DNA of 64,000 nucleotides from Paenibacillus sp. FSL K6-1096 (GTDB lineage Bacteria > Bacillota > Bacilli > Paenibacillales > Paenibacillaceae), in the NCBI RefSeq assembly GCF_037977055.1, contig NZ_CP150274.1, positions 3,844,001-3,908,000 of the forward strand, written 5' to 3'. The first letter of the stretch is position 1. Every line of letters begins with the position of its first letter. Below the pieces are notes generated by a model. It did not search any database. It saw only the letters and a list, made by a program, of their open reading frames with translations, and was not told where the DNA came from. Below are positions 63,271 through 64,000 of this stretch, one piece after another. A program made the translations under genes and the position numbers.

Positions 63271-64000
63271 ATGAAGTTAAATCTCTTTACCACGAATACC
63301 TGCAATTTAAATTGCAATTATTGTTATGAAGGTGACAAGAATAAGAACCGGATGACCAAAGAAACAGGCAAGCAGATTATAGACTTTTTTTGGGACAAAG
63401 ATAAAGATGGTATTTTTAACATTAATTTTCATGGCGGAGAACCGCTTATCGAATTTGAGCTCATTAAGTATCTGGTTGAATACATAAACGAAAAAAGAAA
63501 ATTAACCAACCCGGATTTCCGGCTGGAATTCTCAATGACGACTAATGGCACGCTGTTGACCCAAGAGATTGCCGATTTCCTGCATGCTCATCAATTTATA
63601 TTGCGGCTGAGCCTGGATGGAAATGAACAAGCACATAACCTGCATAGAAGAACTTTTAATAATAAAGGATCATTTGAGCAAGTTCTCCAAGGTGCCGGCT
63701 ATCTCCGAAACGCAGGAGCAGATTTCACAGTACGCATGACCGTTACTCCGGAGAATGTAGTCTACCTTACGGATAGTGTGGAGTGGTTAATCGCTAATCA
63801 TTTTCTGAAAATCAATATTATTGCCGACTCCTTCGCCAACTGGGATGACCAGTTTGAACGCCTTACTGCTTCGTTTGAGCGGATTAAAGAGTTTTACCTG
63901 ATAGAGAGACCCGTGAGTAACCTGAAGATTAATCTATTTGACGGCAAATTCTCTTGTTATATGCTGGATTCCCCTCCATTGTTCTGCAATGCGGGGTTTG
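63271..64000 (+). CDS. Radical SAM enzyme, SPASM/peptide-maturase type (3' truncated)
   Basis: 243 codons visible, open to the window end. CNLNCNYC (C-x3-C-x2-C) near residues 11-18 binds the 4Fe-4S cluster. FHGGEPL, SMTTNGTLLT and LRLSLDG follow in the order seen in anaerobic sulfatase-maturase and RiPP-modifying enzymes. Start ATG 63271, with GGGGTGTGAG upstream. A precursor peptide or substrate, and any C-terminal SPASM domain, would lie beyond the right edge. Confidence 0.85.
   Translation, partial: MKLNLFTTNTCNLNCNYCYEGDKNKNRMTKETGKQIIDFFWDKDKDGIFNINFHGGEPLIEFELIKYLVEYINEKRKLTNPDFRLEFSMTTNGTLLTQEIADFLHAHQFILRLSLDGNEQAHNLHRRTFNNKGSFEQVLQGAGYLRNAGADFTVRMTVTPENVVYLTDSVEWLIANHFLKINIIADSFANWDDQFERLTASFERIKEFYLIERPVSNLKINLFDGKFSCYMLDSPPLFCNAGF

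Overview
The window reads as a chromosomal segment of a Paenibacillus-like Bacillota. Pointers are the Bacillus-type order of rapZ-yvcK-whiA-HPr/crh, cggR-gapA-pgk-tpiA-gpmI-eno-secG-rnr-smpB-ssrA, the CtsR, CggR and cre-type operators, many non-ATG starts with strong GGAGG ribosome binding sites, an SLH-anchored polysaccharide lyase and LplB/YtcP-type sugar transporters. Base composition is moderate to GC-rich in the housekeeping part and visibly more AT-rich around 24.5-33.5 kb. No rRNA, integrase, transposase or CRISPR array was seen.

Layout. 1-3 kb: the 3' part of thiC, two copies of a short palindromic repeat, and a DUF1858-DUF438/hemerythrin pair behind an Fnr-type box. 3-7.4 kb: glucokinase, rapZ, yvcK, whiA and an HPr/Crh gene. 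7.5-10.5 kb: SIMPL-domain, DUF3298 and SGNH-hydrolase proteins. 10.5-11.4 kb: clpP under a perfect CtsR box, and tRNA-Arg(CCG). 11.6-18.9 kb: CggR-controlled glycolysis operon. 19-24.4 kb: a ~52-bp degenerate tandem repeat, secG, rnr with a long low-complexity tail, a small hypothetical gene, smpB and tmRNA. 24.4-33.5 kb: accessory region whose left side starts at the ssrA 3' end. A decayed copy of the ssrA 3' end and a second rpn copy lie 5.3-5.7 kb downstream, bracketing a nucleotidyltransferase, an SDR-hydrolase fusion, a TetR regulator and an MscS channel. A TOTE-type primase-helicase follows. 33.5-45.5 kb: carbohydrate locus (membrane AraC regulator, two ABC permeases, lipoprotein, GH130, giant PL8 lyase with SLH anchor). 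45.5-53.7 kb: a 51-bp tandem repeat, then many small genes and a PL1 pectate lyase. 53.6-62.1 kb: a divergent locus. One arm has two WYL regulators and a K+ channel fused to a degenerate nuclease-fold ectodomain. The other arm has a polymerase-beta-type nucleotidyltransferase, Hen1 and Pnkp, i.e. a bacterial RNA-repair operon. 62-64 kb: a methyltransferase-like gene and a radical SAM gene cut by the window end.

How the genes work together. The glycolytic genes form one CggR-repressed unit. The AraC-ABC-GH130-PL8 block looks like a mannose/uronate polysaccharide utilisation locus. The most promising candidates for an undescribed system are (i) the WYL/WYL/channel versus nucleotidyltransferase/Hen1/Pnkp divergon, which combines RNA repair with a possible membrane effector, and (ii) the rpn genes. 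The full-length rpn has a strong internal ribosome binding site and start, and the separate second copy encodes only that internal C-terminal product, as expected for an intragenic antitoxin plus a stand-alone antitoxin.
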